Shown: piece after piece, positions 33,460 to 42,913 of the stretch
How positions within the stretch are numbered: the stretch's first letter is position 1
Layout: each line of letters opens with the position of its first letter
Source: JBBDLF01 sp040879025
GTDB taxonomy: Bacteria > Pseudomonadota > Gammaproteobacteria > Pseudomonadales > Pseudohongiellaceae
Assembly (NCBI GenBank): GCA_040879025.1
Contig: JBBDLF010000015.1
Span: forward strand, 1-64,000
Direction of reading: 5' to 3'
DNA length: 64,000 nt
Notes under the pieces: generated by a model
What the model saw: only the letters and a program-made list of their open reading frames with translations
What the model was told of the DNA's origin: nothing
Databases searched by the model: none
Position numbers and translations under genes: made by a program

Positions 33460-34539
33460 TCAGCGGTGATTCATCACCACAGTGGGTTTCGAGGAGTTGC
33501 CGTTGTCAGTTTCGATATGGCCAACGACGAAGGCGCCTCGATTATGTTGATTGAGAATCGCCAGCGCTTTGGCTGCATTGTGTTCCGCCACACAAATAAT
33601 CAATCCGATACCGCAGTTGAAGGTACGGTGCATCTCGGTGGTTGCGATATTGCCCTGTTGTTGCAGCCAGCCAAAAATCTCCGGCTGTGGCCAGGCGTCG
33701 GGGTTGATAACAGCGCGGCTGCCCTCCGGTAACACGCGGGGCAGGTTCTCGGTAATACCGCCGCCGGTGATATGCGCGATGGCGTGTACGGGAACGGCAG
33801 CGGTCAATTCACGCACCGCTTTCACGTAAATTTCCGTCGGGGCGAGCAGGCAGTCGCCCAGCGTGCTGTCGGCAAATGCCTGGGAAAGCTCGACCTGCTT
33901 CAGTTCCAGTACTTTTCTGATCAGCGAAAACCCGTTGGAGTGAGGACCTGATGAGGCCATCCCGATCAGCTTGTCTCCAGGTTTCACCTTGCTGCCGTCA
34001 ATAATGCTGTCGCGTTCCACCACGCCAACGGCGAATCCGGCCAGGTCGTAGTCCTCGCCGTGATACATGCCCGGCATTTCCGCGGTTTCGCCCCCGATGA
34101 GGGAGCAGCCGGCCTGTTCACACCCCTTGCCGATACCCGTCACCACCGCTGCGGCTGTATCCACGTCAAGCTTGCCGCAGGCATAATAATCGAGAAAAAA
34201 CAGCGGCTCGGCACCGCAGACAATGAGATCGTTGACGCTCATCGCGACCAGATCAACTCCCACAGTGTCATGTTTCCCGGCGTCCAGGGCCAGCTTCAGT
34301 TTTGTGCCCACACCGTCCGTCGCCGAAACCAGCACCGGCTGACGGTAGTTGAACGGTATCTGGCACATCGCGCCAAACCCGCCCAGCCCGGACAGCACCT
34401 CGGGACGGCGGGTACGCTCCGCCACCGACTTGATTTTGCTGACCAGGGCGTCGCCGGCGTCGATATCGACGCCGGCATCACGGTAAGTCAGGGAAGGGGT
34501 TTTGGTCTCTGGCGCGCTGGAATCGTCGCAGGCTGACAT
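33460..34539 (-). CDS. purM: Phosphoribosylformylglycinamidine cyclo-ligase
   Basis: This 359-residue AIR synthetase contains DAGVDIDAGDALVSKI, LVSATDGVGTKLKLA, GVDLVAMSVNDLIVCGAEPL and GIASSGPHSNGFSLIRK-like MASSGPHSNGFSL, and AHITGGGITENLPRVLP. It makes AIR in purine synthesis and forms an operon with purN and the DUF3108 gene. Confidence 0.98.
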   Translation of the reverse strand: MSACDDSSAPETKTPSLTYRDAGVDIDAGDALVSKIKSVAERTRRPEVLSGLGGFGAMCQIPFNYRQPVLVSATDGVGTKLKLALDAGKHDTVGVDLVAMSVNDLIVCGAEPLFFLDYYACGKLDVDTAAAVVTGIGKGCEQAGCSLIGGETAEMPGMYHGEDYDLAGFAVGVVERDSIIDGSKVKPGDKLIGMASSGPHSNGFSLIRKVLELKQVELSQAFADSTLGDCLLAPTEIYVKAVRELTAAVPVHAIAHITGGGITENLPRVLPEGSRAVINPDAWPQPEIFGWLQQQGNIATTEMHRTFNCGIGLIICVAEHNAAKALAILNQHNRGAFVVGHIETDNGNSSKPTVVMNHR

Positions 34540-34724
34540 ATCGGTTCCTTTGTTACCCGCGCGGGTACAATTCCCGATCGGAGCGGTAGCGAAGTGTGAA
34601 GAGGGGTGAATTTTAACAGGACGACCACACGGAGTCAGGAATTTTAACTCCCAGGGCCGGTCTGTCGATCGAAGGTGTGCCGTCCGCTGGCGCCGACGGG
34701 AGCTTCCCCTGTATCATTCGCGTC

Positions 34725-35852
34725 ATGAGTTGTGTGATGAACCGAACCCGGACAGGTTGTTGTGTCTTGCTGTTGGTTGGTGTTGTCTTGCTGGCAGCCT
34801 CGCCCGTGATGGCTTTGCCGGTGACCGGGCTTTACAGTCACGATGTCGCCGTGTCGGATCAGAGCGATGCGGAACGCGGTCGGGCCTTCCGCGAGGCGCT
34901 GGAAGCGGTATTTGTCAAAGTCACCGGCGATGAGCGCTGGCTGCAAAACAGCCGCCTGCAACAGGCGCTGGACAATGCCCAGAACTATGTCGCCGGCATC
35001 AGTTACCGTTCCGAACCCATGCCTCCGCCCACCGGCGACGTGGGTGTCCCCCTGCCACAGACCACACCCAGGGCGCGGGAACAAAACTACCTTAATGTCG
35101 GCTTTGCCAGCGACCTGGTTGATCAACTGCTCAGCGACGCCGGAGTGCCGATATGGGATTCAAGCCGACCGGGCATCATGGTCTGGCTGGCGTTGCAGGA
35201 CGCCAATGGTGAGCGGCGTTTTCTGAATCCCGTCGCGGATCAGGAAATCGTGAATATCATGCAGGAATTCAGTACCCGGCGCGGCGTGCCCATCATGTTT
35301 CCGCTGCTGGATTTTGAGGATCGCCGCAATCTCAGTCCAGACACTGTGTGGGCCCTGGACGAAGAGGCGATATTGCAGGCCAGCGCGCGTTACGACGCCG
35401 ACAGTGTGCTTGCCGGTCGCGTGCATTTCACACCCAGTGGCGAACTGGTGGGACTGTGGAAGTTTATATTTCAGGATCAGAGGGTGCAGATGGACAGCGT
35501 GGAAGACAATCTGGCGGATTACATCGGTTTACCGCTGGCGCGCGCCACCGAACAGTTGGCCAATCACTTTGCCACAGTCCGCAACAGCTTCGACCGGCAG
35601 CGTGTCCGTGTGCACGTCGACGGTGTGCTTGACCTGTCGGACTATGCCGGCCTGATGAATTACCTGCAATCCATGGGGCTGGTTAACAGCGTGACACCCC
35701 GGATGATTGACGGCAATCAACTGGAGCTGGAAGTGGATGTGACCGGCAGCGGCTTGCAACTGAATGAATTGATTCTGTTGGACCGCAACCTGATGCCGGT
35801 CGCCGGCGTCAACAGCGACAGACCCGGTATGCATTACCGCTGGACCAGATAG
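34725..35852 (+). CDS. DUF2066-family exported protein
   Basis: This roughly 375-residue protein has a signal peptide (CCVLLLVGVVLLAASPVMA) and a DUF2066 body: VTGLYSHDVAVSDQSDAERGR, given in part, EALEAVFVKVTGDERWL and LLDFEDRRNLSPDTVW. The family is divergent from purM and next to hda in many gammaproteobacteria; function is unknown. Starts at 34725 and 34737 are both possible; neither has a strong SD, and a GTG at 34677 is less likely because it moves the signal peptide inward. Confidence 0.85.
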   Translation: MSCVMNRTRTGCCVLLLVGVVLLAASPVMALPVTGLYSHDVAVSDQSDAERGRAFREALEAVFVKVTGDERWLQNSRLQQALDNAQNYVAGISYRSEPMPPPTGDVGVPLPQTTPRAREQNYLNVGFASDLVDQLLSDAGVPIWDSSRPGIMVWLALQDANGERRFLNPVADQEIVNIMQEFSTRRGVPIMFPLLDFEDRRNLSPDTVWALDEEAILQASARYDADSVLAGRVHFTPSGELVGLWKFIFQDQRVQMDSVEDNLADYIGLPLARATEQLANHFATVRNSFDRQRVRVHVDGVLDLSDYAGLMNYLQSMGLVNSVTPRMIDGNQLELEVDVTGSGLQLNELILLDRNLMPVAGVNSDRPGMHYRWTR

Positions 35853-35856
35853 CCGG

Positions 35857-36615
35857 ATGAAAAAGACTCCTCAGCAATTGCTGCTGGGCATCCGCCTGGA
35901 TGCCGGTTCCACGGCCGCCAATTTTTATGTCAGTGACGCCAACGCGCAACTGTATCACTGTCTGTTCGACTCAGAGCCACGGGAACAGTTCGTCTATTTG
36001 TGGGCGGGCGAACCTGCCGGGCGTACTCATTTGCTGCAGGCGCTTTGTCACCGCCTGCATGACACGAACGGTGGCGAGCGGGGTGCAAGACTGGATCCAC
36101 GAGAGGGTGCAGAAGGGCGTGCCGAAGAGGGCGGCGCCATCTACATCCCGCTGAAGGAGCGCGAACATTTTACTCCGGCAATTCTCGAAGGGATTGAATC
36201 GCTGTCTCTGGTGTGTCTGGATGATATCGACAGTGTCGCCGGCGATGGTGACTGGGAGCGAGCGCTGTTTTCCACCCTGAATCGGGCACGGGAATGTCAG
36301 ACCACGCTCGTCGTCACGGCCGATAGCCCACCGGCGGGTTTACCGATGCAACTTGCCGATCTGCGGTCGCGATTGCAATGGGGAATGGTTTTCCAGGTAC
36401 ACGGTCCGTCGGATGAAGACCGAAAAACAATTTTGCAATTGCAGGCCGTCAGCCGCGGATTCGAACTGGACGATGCGGTCTCCGATTATATCTTGCAACG
36501 CAGCGATCGCAGCCTGACGGTGCTGGCGGACGTGCTGAAACGTCTGGATACCCGTTCGTTGCAGGATAAACGCCGCGTTACCCGCCCCCTGGTGAAGGAT
36601 GTCATGGGTTGGTGA
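35857..36615 (+). CDS. hda: DnaA regulatory inactivator Hda-like protein
   Basis: This 252-residue DnaA-related AAA+ protein lacks the DNA-binding domain. It begins with QQLLLGIRLDAGSTAANFYV, has a Walker A variant AGEPAGRTHLLQALCH, Walker B SLVCLDDIDSVAG and a lid ending DVLKRLDTRSLQ. With the sliding clamp it stimulates ATP hydrolysis by DnaA. An extra charged loop (about residues 66-92, rich in G, R and E) is not usual. It starts 4 bp after the DUF2066 stop, so both are co-transcribed. The clamp-binding motif QQLLLGI lies at residues 6-12. Confidence 0.9.
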   Translation: MKKTPQQLLLGIRLDAGSTAANFYVSDANAQLYHCLFDSEPREQFVYLWAGEPAGRTHLLQALCHRLHDTNGGERGARLDPREGAEGRAEEGGAIYIPLKEREHFTPAILEGIESLSLVCLDDIDSVAGDGDWERALFSTLNRARECQTTLVVTADSPPAGLPMQLADLRSRLQWGMVFQVHGPSDEDRKTILQLQAVSRGFELDDAVSDYILQRSDRSLTVLADVLKRLDTRSLQDKRRVTRPLVKDVMGW

Positions 36616-36664
36616 GCAGGCGCCGGCATTGAGCCTGTGATCAACCGGGACCACACGGTCAGGT

Positions 36665-37054
36665 TCACAGCGGTACATCGAAATGCCGGCGGTAACCGCG
36701 TATATAGAGCAAAAGCAAGATAAACAGCGCACAGCACAAGGTGACATCCAGCAGACCCAGTATCAGGCGGTCTAGATCGAAAGCCAACAGCACCGCATGC
36801 ATAAAATACAGCAGCACGACAAAACTCAGCCACCCGTAGGCGCGAAAGTGGTTGCCGTGCAGGGACGGCGCAAAGATCAGCAGCGGGAAACTCTGAATAA
36901 TCCAGAACACCGGGGTCGCCGGGTTCAGTCCCGCCGTAATGTAAAGGCTGTTGCCCAGCAGCACGAGAATGATCCCGTAGTACGCCGACAGCACACCCAG
37001 CCGGAGGCGCGCCAGGGTGACGCGCATCTGTGATTCCGGGGTGTCGTTGTGCAC
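36665..37054 (-). CDS. DUF2069-family inner-membrane protein
   Basis: This 129-residue protein has four hydrophobic helices (about 17-40, 48-63, 74-91 and 95-117), as in DUF2069. Function unknown. It follows wrbA on the same strand with 16 bp between them, so wrbA and this gene probably share a transcript with arsC. Confidence 0.8.
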   Translation of the reverse strand: MHNDTPESQMRVTLARLRLGVLSAYYGIILVLLGNSLYITAGLNPATPVFWIIQSFPLLIFAPSLHGNHFRAYGWLSFVVLLYFMHAVLLAFDLDRLILGLLDVTLCCALFILLLLYIRGYRRHFDVPL

Positions 37055-37070
37055 CTTGTCGTGTGTCCCG

Positions 37071-37667
37071 TCAGGCCAGTTTCAGTGCCAGCCTGGCAAT
37101 CCGCTTGCCCATGACAATACACAGGGTAGCTTCGTCGTCGATGATTTGCTTGTCCGATTTGGGTCCGGCATGGTGGCTGGCGCCATACGGCGTTCCGCCG
37201 CCAGTGGTTGTGTTCAGCGCTTCCTCGCTGTACGGAATACCGGCGAAGATCATGCCCTGGTGGATCAGCGGGTTGGCCATGGTCAGCAAAGTGGTTTCCT
37301 GGCCGCCATGGAGCGACGACGTTGATGTAAAGGTGACCGCGGGCTTGTCAATCAGCGCGCCGGATGTCCACAAAGATCCCGTGGAATCGATAAAGTATTT
37401 CAGCGGCGCGGCCATATTGCCAAATCGCGTTGGACTGCCCATTGCCAGTCCGGCGCAGTTTTTCAGATCGTCCAGTGTGCAGTAGATTGCACCTTCTTTT
37501 GGCACCTCGGGTTCGGTTGCTTCGGTGTCCGGTGAAACAGAGGGAACCGTTCGAATACGCGCCTCCATTCCATCCACTTGTTCCACACCCCGGGCAACGA
37601 GTTGCGCCATTTTGGCGGTGGCGCCGAAGCGGGAATAATAAAGTACCAGAACATACGGATCAGCCAT
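37071..37667 (-). CDS. wrbA: NAD(P)H:quinone oxidoreductase WrbA
   Basis: This 198-residue flavodoxin-like enzyme reduces quinones to hydroquinones with NAD(P)H. It has the FMN-binding VLVLYYSRFGATAKMAQLVA, MGSPTRFGNMAAPLKYFID and TSSLHGGQETTLLTM. The ATG at 37667 has AGGAGAAAG upstream at 37671-37679; the frame is open to 37703. Confidence 0.93.
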   Translation of the reverse strand: MADPYVLVLYYSRFGATAKMAQLVARGVEQVDGMEARIRTVPSVSPDTEATEPEVPKEGAIYCTLDDLKNCAGLAMGSPTRFGNMAAPLKYFIDSTGSLWTSGALIDKPAVTFTSTSSLHGGQETTLLTMANPLIHQGMIFAGIPYSEEALNTTTGGGTPYGASHHAGPKSDKQIIDDEATLCIVMGKRIARLALKLA

Positions 37668-37699
37668 TTTTCTTTCTCCTTTCCCTATCCATTTCTTCC

Positions 37700-38059
37700 T
37701 CAATTTCCATTGATCAGTTTCAGCACGTTTTCCGGCGGGCGTCCAAGCACAGCCTGATCGCCCTTGATCAAGACAGGCCTTTGTAAGAGTTTGGGGTGAC
37801 GGCTGAGAATATCAAGGACAATTTCCTCATCCAGTGTTTCGTCATCCAGGCCCAGTTCTTCGTACTCACTTTCGGTGGTGCGGATGATATCCCGTACACT
37901 CATACCCAGTTTATTGAGTAACTGTTTCAGTTCCTCAACCGTGGGAGGTGTGTCCAGATAAAGCACGATTTCCGGAAACACGTCATTTTCTTCAAGCAAA
38001 GCCAGGGCCGCTCTGGATTTTGAGCAGCGGGGGTTGTGGTACAAGACAAATTTTTCCAT
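37700..38059 (-). CDS. arsC: Glutaredoxin-type arsenate reductase
   Basis: This 119-residue protein has the active-site loop YHNPRCSKSRAALALL with catalytic Cys12, then LYLDTPPTVEEL and VLIKGDQAVLGRPPENV, including the Arg triad positions of ArsC. It reduces arsenate to arsenite with glutathione and glutaredoxin. It lies upstream of wrbA in the same direction. Arsenite made here could feed the arsenosugar cassette at 26.8 kb, but the two are unlinked. Confidence 0.92.
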   Translation of the reverse strand: MEKFVLYHNPRCSKSRAALALLEENDVFPEIVLYLDTPPTVEELKQLLNKLGMSVRDIIRTTESEYEELGLDDETLDEEIVLDILSRHPKLLQRPVLIKGDQAVLGRPPENVLKLINGN

Positions 38060-38104
38060 TCCGCCTCCTTCCTGCGGTGGCTAATCCGGAAAACCTCCGG
38101 GCAA

Positions 38105-39460
38105 TCAGGTCCCCGGGGTATAATTGGGTTCGTCGACAAGTTTTTCCTTCCCCAACTCCCTGTTTACCACAGCATCGAGCCGGTGGCGAAATTCCCTGAC
38201 TCGTTCCAGCGAGGGCAGGTTGGTATTTTCTGTCAGCAAGGCAGGATGATACTCTCGTAACGCCCGCCAGATTTCAACGAATGTACAATCGCTTATGGAC
38301 GTACGCGGCACATAGCGCGGAGGGTCATCGCCGGTCTCGGTAAGCAGCCCCACCTGCAACAGAATTCTCATGGGTTCTTCGATGGTTTGCACCGGTAAAT
38401 CCAGAGTATCGGCAAGCCCGTTAATACTCAGCGGTGCCTGACGGTCATGAAACCGCTTTGAAATCAGTGTCGCCAGAGCCAGCACCAGGTCTTCCTGCTG
38501 TGAAATACTCAGCACCACCGGCTGGCGACCGGTGCGCGTGCGGGACGGAAACTGATGATAATAGGCGATACTGGAGCCGATCAGCGCGACCAGCCAGCCA
38601 ATGTAAATAAAAAATACGGTGGCAATAATGGAGGCGAACGCCAGGTAAATGGACTGTCTTGAAGTGCTCAGAAACACTTCCTGAAAAAACGCACCCATCA
38701 TTTTCCAGATAAGGGTTGTTACCAGGCCACCGATGAAGGCGGAGATAAAGTTTACCCGGGTGTTCGGCAGGAAGCTGTAGGCAAAGGCAAAAGCGAGCGA
38801 CATGAACAGGATTGGCGATATCATGCCAAAAAATTCCAGCACTATTGCGCCGTAACTGAGATCTTCCAGTATCCGCTGAAAGAAATTGGTATTGACGTAG
38901 GAACTGATGCTGATGGAAAGAAACAGCAGCAGGGGGCTGACAATCACGGCAAACAGATATTCGCTGAGGCGACTGGTCCAGGAGCGGGAACGTTGGACGG
39001 ACCAGATGTAATTGAACGAGGTTTCCACCTTCAGCATCATGTCCAGGACAATGTAGAGTAATAGTCCGATACTGAAGATCCCCAGCAGTTCAACCTGTAT
39101 CTGGTCCACAAAGTTAATGATGTCGTCCGTAACCTGTTCGCTACGGTCGCCCAGCGGTTCCAGCAGGGCCTGCAGTGTAGGTTCCATGGCATTGTGGACG
39201 CCAAGTCCCTTGAGTACGGAGAACACCAGAGCGATCAATGGCATAAACCCGATAATGGTGGAGAATACCAGGCTCATCGCACGTAACTGAAGTTGCCCTT
39301 CCATCAGATCCCGCCCGATGGCATAACAGATTTGCAGAGCGCGTTTCAGCACACGTTTCCACAAGGGCGCCGACTGATCATCGGTGTGCCACAAAAATTG
39401 GTGGACACTGTGGCGGGTCTTGTCGCGCAGATCGGACACTCTGTGCAGGGTTGAATTCAT
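38105..39460 (-). CDS. YihY/BrkB-family inner-membrane protein with winged-helix tail
   Basis: This 451-residue protein has the YihY core with six helices (about 55-310): LRAMSLVFSTIIGFMPLIAL, FAFAYSFLPNTRVNF and SRQSIYLAFASIIATVFFIY. A soluble tail (about 335-430) looks like a winged helix (SINGLADTLDLPVQTIEEPM). The ATG at 39460 fits the family start; the frame is open to 39829 but shadows the acylphosphatase gene. Once called RNase BN, the family's function is unsettled. Confidence 0.88.
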   Translation of the reverse strand: MNSTLHRVSDLRDKTRHSVHQFLWHTDDQSAPLWKRVLKRALQICYAIGRDLMEGQLQLRAMSLVFSTIIGFMPLIALVFSVLKGLGVHNAMEPTLQALLEPLGDRSEQVTDDIINFVDQIQVELLGIFSIGLLLYIVLDMMLKVETSFNYIWSVQRSRSWTSRLSEYLFAVIVSPLLLFLSISISSYVNTNFFQRILEDLSYGAIVLEFFGMISPILFMSLAFAFAYSFLPNTRVNFISAFIGGLVTTLIWKMMGAFFQEVFLSTSRQSIYLAFASIIATVFFIYIGWLVALIGSSIAYYHQFPSRTRTGRQPVVLSISQQEDLVLALATLISKRFHDRQAPLSINGLADTLDLPVQTIEEPMRILLQVGLLTETGDDPPRYVPRTSISDCTFVEIWRALREYHPALLTENTNLPSLERVREFRHRLDAVVNRELGKEKLVDEPNYTPGT

Positions 39461-39598
39461 AGGGAAATGCGATGGATGGGTGTGGAGGCCATTATACGGT
39501 GTGGAAGCTTGTACCACAAAGGCGCCGGCCCCGTGCGACCGGATCCTTGACCGGAACCTCCGAATTGGCGAAACGAAGACCGTGAGAAAAGGAGTGCT

Positions 39599-39874
39599 AT
39601 GTCGACAGTCTGTCTGCAGGGAACAGTGACCGGACGGGTACAGGGGGTGTTTTTCCGTGCGGAAACTCGCAACAAGGCCCTGGAACTGGGCGTCGGCGGC
39701 TGGGTCAGAAACCGGGAAGATGGCAGCGTGGAGTTGCTGATTTGCGGAGCGCAAACGCAGGTCGACGCCATGCGGCGCTGGCTTGCTAACGGTCCGCCTA
39801 TGGCCCGGGTGGATCAGGTTTCGTTGCAACCGGTGTCGAGCGAGCCCGCAATGGAATTCCGGATTATTGACTGA
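39599..39874 (+). CDS. acyP: Acylphosphatase
   Basis: This 91-residue enzyme hydrolyses acyl phosphates. It has the signature GTVTGRVQGVFFRAETRNKA (catalytic Arg in GRVQGVFFR) and GWVRNREDGSVELL with the catalytic Asn. It ends 11 bp inside the end of the convergent proS. Confidence 0.95.
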   Translation: MSTVCLQGTVTGRVQGVFFRAETRNKALELGVGGWVRNREDGSVELLICGAQTQVDAMRRWLANGPPMARVDQVSLQPVSSEPAMEFRIID

Positions 39875-41669
39875 CGGAAACCTTGATGCGGTTGGTCAGA
39901 AATGACTCCAGCCCGGCCAGTGGCACCATTTCCTCAACCTGGCTGCCGCGATGTTTGTATTCCACCTTGTCTTGTTCCAGCCCACGTTCCGAGACGACGA
40001 TCCGGTGTGGTATGCCGATCAGTTCCATGTCGGCGAACTTGACGCCGGGACTGGTCTTTTTGTCACGGTCATCCAGCAGCACTTCGATCCCCAGTGCTTC
40101 GGCCTGCGTCATCAACGCCTCGGCGACTTCCTGCACGCGCGGGGATTTGTGCGCGTTGAGCGGGATGATGGCGAGATGAAAAGGGGCGATATTGTCGGGC
40201 CAGATGATGCCGGCGTCATCGTGATTCTGCTCAATGCACGCGGCGACGATACGGGTAACGCCGATGCCGTAACAGCCCATCGTCATTGTGACTGCCTTGC
40301 CGTGTTCATCCAGTACCGATGCGTTCATGGACTCACTGTATTTGCGGCCCAACTGGAATATATGGCCCACCTCGATACCGCGCTTGATTTCCAGCGTGCC
40401 TTTGCCATCAGGGCTGATATCACCCTGGCGCACTCGTCTGAGGTCGGTCGTTTTGTCGTAATGGCAATCCCGGTCCCAATTGGCATTGACGAGGTGCCTG
40501 CCTTCGCTGTTCGCACCGCAGACGAAATTGCGCAGTGATTCAACGCTGTGATCGGCGATAACGGAAACAGTAAGATTTACCGGCCCGATGCAGCCCGGTT
40601 TACAACCGATAACCGATTCAATCAACGCGTCATCCGCAAATTGGAGCGGGTTTGCCACTTCAGGCAGTTTTGCCGCCTTGGTTTCATTCAGGTCCTGATC
40701 GCCACGCAACAACAAAGCGACCAGTCGGGGGGTTCTCTCTTTTCCGATGCCTTTGCGCTTTTCCTTGCCCGAGCCTTCCTTGTCTCCGGGATCGGCACCA
40801 TGGACGAGCAGGGTTTTTACGAGACGTGACGCGGGCACGTCGAGCACGGAGGCGACCTCCTCTATGGTGCGGGCGTTTCCCGTAGCCACTGTTTTTACCG
40901 CTTGTACAGGTTCATTCGGCTCTTCGTTCCCCGGACGATCCGGATCAGGTAATGTGCCGGTAGCCAGTTCCATGTTGGCCGCATACTCACTGCCGGTGCT
41001 GAATACGATTTCATCTTCTCCGGAATCCGCCAGCACATGAAATTCATGGGAGCGGCTTCCGCCTATATTTCCCGGGTCGGCAAGCACCGGCCGGAAATCC
41101 AGGCCAAGCCGGGAAAAGATATTGCAATAGGTCTGATGCATCAGTTCGTAAGTCTGTTGCAGCGAGTCGTCATGAATATGGAAGGAATAGGCATCTTTCA
41201 TCAGAAACTCGCGAGCCCGCATCACGCCGAAACGAGGGCGGCGTTCATCGCGAAACTTGGTCTGGATCTGGTAAAAGATCACAGGCAACTGTTTATAGCT
41301 GCTGAAATCATGCCGCACCAGATCGGTAATCACTTCCTCGTGGGTTGGTCCAAGGCAGAAGTCCCGCTGGTGTCGATCCTGAAACCGCAATAACTCGGCG
41401 CCCATGGCTTCCCATCGGGAAGACTCCTGCCACAACTCGGCCGGTTGCACCACCGGCATACTCACCTCCAGCGCACCGGACTTGTCCATCTCGTCACGCA
41501 CGATATGAGTCACTTTATGCAATACACGCAGCCCCATGGGCAGCCACGTATACAATCCACTGGCGAGTTTGCGAATCAAGCCCGCGCGCAACATCAACTG
41601 GTGGCTTAACACTTCAGCGTCGGCGGGCGTTTCTTTTACCGTGGCTATGAGATATCTGCTGGTTCGCAC
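39864..41669 (-). CDS. proS: Prolyl-tRNA synthetase
   Basis: This roughly 601-residue bacterial-type ProRS has VRTSRYLIATVKETPADAEV at the N-terminus, the class II motifs SRWEAMGAELLRFQDR and HEEVITDLVRHDFSSYKQLP, and the INS editing domain between motifs 2 and 3. The C-terminal anticodon domain carries VLLDDRDKKTSPGVKFADME. The INS domain carries an unusual Lys-rich insertion (GDKEGSGKEKRKGIGKERTP). I chose GTG 41669 from the conserved VRTSRY start; the longer frame reaches 41738. Confidence 0.97.
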   Translation of the reverse strand: MRTSRYLIATVKETPADAEVLSHQLMLRAGLIRKLASGLYTWLPMGLRVLHKVTHIVRDEMDKSGALEVSMPVVQPAELWQESSRWEAMGAELLRFQDRHQRDFCLGPTHEEVITDLVRHDFSSYKQLPVIFYQIQTKFRDERRPRFGVMRAREFLMKDAYSFHIHDDSLQQTYELMHQTYCNIFSRLGLDFRPVLADPGNIGGSRSHEFHVLADSGEDEIVFSTGSEYAANMELATGTLPDPDRPGNEEPNEPVQAVKTVATGNARTIEEVASVLDVPASRLVKTLLVHGADPGDKEGSGKEKRKGIGKERTPRLVALLLRGDQDLNETKAAKLPEVANPLQFADDALIESVIGCKPGCIGPVNLTVSVIADHSVESLRNFVCGANSEGRHLVNANWDRDCHYDKTTDLRRVRQGDISPDGKGTLEIKRGIEVGHIFQLGRKYSESMNASVLDEHGKAVTMTMGCYGIGVTRIVAACIEQNHDDAGIIWPDNIAPFHLAIIPLNAHKSPRVQEVAEALMTQAEALGIEVLLDDRDKKTSPGVKFADMELIGIPHRIVVSERGLEQDKVEYKHRGSQVEEMVPLAGLESFLTNRIKVSVSQ

Positions 41670-41741
41670 TAGGCTCTCTCGGGTTCTGGTTTCTGCGCGG
41701 AATAATACCACTTTGTACTGTATCGCAGGGTAGTCCACACA

Positions 41742-41769
41742 AGAAAGGCAGCCCGTGGGCTGCCTTTCT
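41742..41769 (-). terminator. Rho-independent terminator of the HU-like gene
   Basis: Perfect 13-bp arms AGAAAGGCAGCCC and GGGCTGCCTTTCT are separated by 2 bases. On the minus strand the stem ends in TTTCTTG. It lies between the HU-like stop (41839) and the proS start (41669), so it separates the two minus-strand genes. Confidence 0.85.
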
Positions 41770-41838
41770 GCGAACGACGATCATTTACCAGCTATGGCTG
41801 CTGTCGACCTGATACCCGTGAAGTCTCAGGGTCGGCCA

Positions 41839-42225
41839 TTATTGTACGAACTCTTTGAGCTTCTTCAGCGGAAGAACCTTTACGCGTGTGCTGGCGGCTT
41901 TTCTGGGGATATCCATGGTTTCGCCAGGACGGAAAGGGTTGGGAACGTTTTTGCGGGCTGGTCTGGCAGGCCGCACAACCGATTTGATTTTAAGCAGGCC
42001 GGGCAATGTAAATTCACCCACGCTGCGTTTTTTGATGTGCCGCTCGATCAGCACAGCCAGTTCATCCAGAACAGAAGAAACCTGTTTCTTGGTAAGATCT
42101 GTGTTTTGAGCAATCTCGGTAAGGATTGCGGTTTTAGTGAATTTTTGTTGAATTGCCGGAGTCTTGCGAGTGGTCACTGCCGCTTTTTTTGCGGCGGCTT
42201 TTTTCCTGGATTTTTTAACAGCCAT
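41839..42225 (-). CDS. HU-family DNA-binding protein with lysine-rich tail
   Basis: This 128-residue protein has a basic N-terminal tail (MAVKKSRKKAAAKKAAVTTR) joined to an HU/IHF-fold core: FTKTAILTEIAQNTDLTKKQ, LDELAVLIERHIKKRSVGEF and PGLLKIKSVVRPARPARK, with the arm proline region NPFRPGETMDIP. Lys/Ala tails of this kind recall eukaryotic H1 and are found in some proteobacterial HU paralogues. It is a nucleoid-associated protein. It has its own promoter and terminator. Confidence 0.9.
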   Translation of the reverse strand: MAVKKSRKKAAAKKAAVTTRKTPAIQQKFTKTAILTEIAQNTDLTKKQVSSVLDELAVLIERHIKKRSVGEFTLPGLLKIKSVVRPARPARKNVPNPFRPGETMDIPRKAASTRVKVLPLKKLKEFVQ

Positions 42226-42341
42226 ACCCGTTCTCTTTTAATCTTGATTTCAGTTTACCGCCCTCGATTGAGGGAGCGCCCGATTTGTCGTCCGATACAA
42301 CAGAGTGTTCCGTGTTCCTATCCCTGGCTACAGGGTTTGTA

Positions 42342-42370
42342 TTTATAAAGCATTCAAAGTCGGCTAGCAA
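42342..42370 (-). promoter_or_regulatory. Promoter of the HU-like gene
   Basis: On the minus strand, -35 TTGCTA (42370-42365) and -10 TATAAA (42347-42342) are separated by 17 bp. The resulting leader of about 110 nt is AT-rich and contains the short inverted repeat CCCTCAATCGAGGG. Confidence 0.65.
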
Positions 42371-42743
42371 GTATTAATCACAACTTTATAGGCAATAAAT
42401 GTTGACGGTTAAATGCGTCTGGTAACACGGCTGTGAATCCGGATTTGACGCGGAAAAAAACGGAGGTTTCCGTCATATGTCAATATCCGGCAATCATTTA
42501 TTGAACAGGGTTTTTCAAACGCTGGTTCTTTGTATTTCACGCGCCGCGGCAAGACTGCGCAATCGGTAAATTCCCGCCGGGTTTTCGTGGAGCGATGGTA
42601 AACCCGAGGTAGGGTTATGGGTAACTGCGCACACTGCAGTATCACATTGGCGAGCGTTGCATTTGTGGAAGTGACTGGGATTGTCATGAGCGACAGACCT
42701 TCATCAAGCTGAGGGTTTTGCTACATGCTTCGGCGACATCAGG
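42371..42743. other. Intergenic stretch between HU-like and FmdB-like genes
   Basis: About 370 bases with no convincing gene. A minus-strand frame (42409-42687) is open but has neither SD nor recognisable sequence. Confidence 0.4.
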
Positions 42744-42913
42744 TATAATACCCGGCTCTCGCGTTCCCCGGCAAATTGGCGCTCCCCGCCTTCAGGCAAG
42801 CCTGAAACGGGCCTTATTCGGTTCAATGAGCGCCTGCGGGGAGCAGGGTTGACCCGGGTCAGAACCGGCCCGGTCCTGTTAACAAAGGTCGATTTTGTGG
42901 AGAAAAGGAAGCA
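42744..42913 (+). promoter_or_regulatory. Promoter -10 and structured leader of the FmdB-like/aspS operon
   Basis: A perfect -10 TATAAT lies at 42744-42749; the -35 is weak (TTGCTA at 42718-42723 is 20 bp away). The leader can form a long-range stem, GCTCCCCGC with GCGGGGAGC, enclosing the hairpin TTCAGG-CAAG-CCTGAA. A second GC-rich hairpin around GACCCGGGTC and CCGGCCCGGTC follows. I do not recognise a known riboswitch. Confidence 0.5.

Noticed and set aside
39461..39829. N-terminal extension of the YihY-family frame
   Set aside because: It covers the acylphosphatase gene on the other strand and lacks the family's usual start; ATG 39460 fits better.
42409..42687. 92-codon minus-strand frame in the HU-FmdB gap
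   Set aside because: No SD, no recognisable sequence, and it crosses the region between two good promoters.
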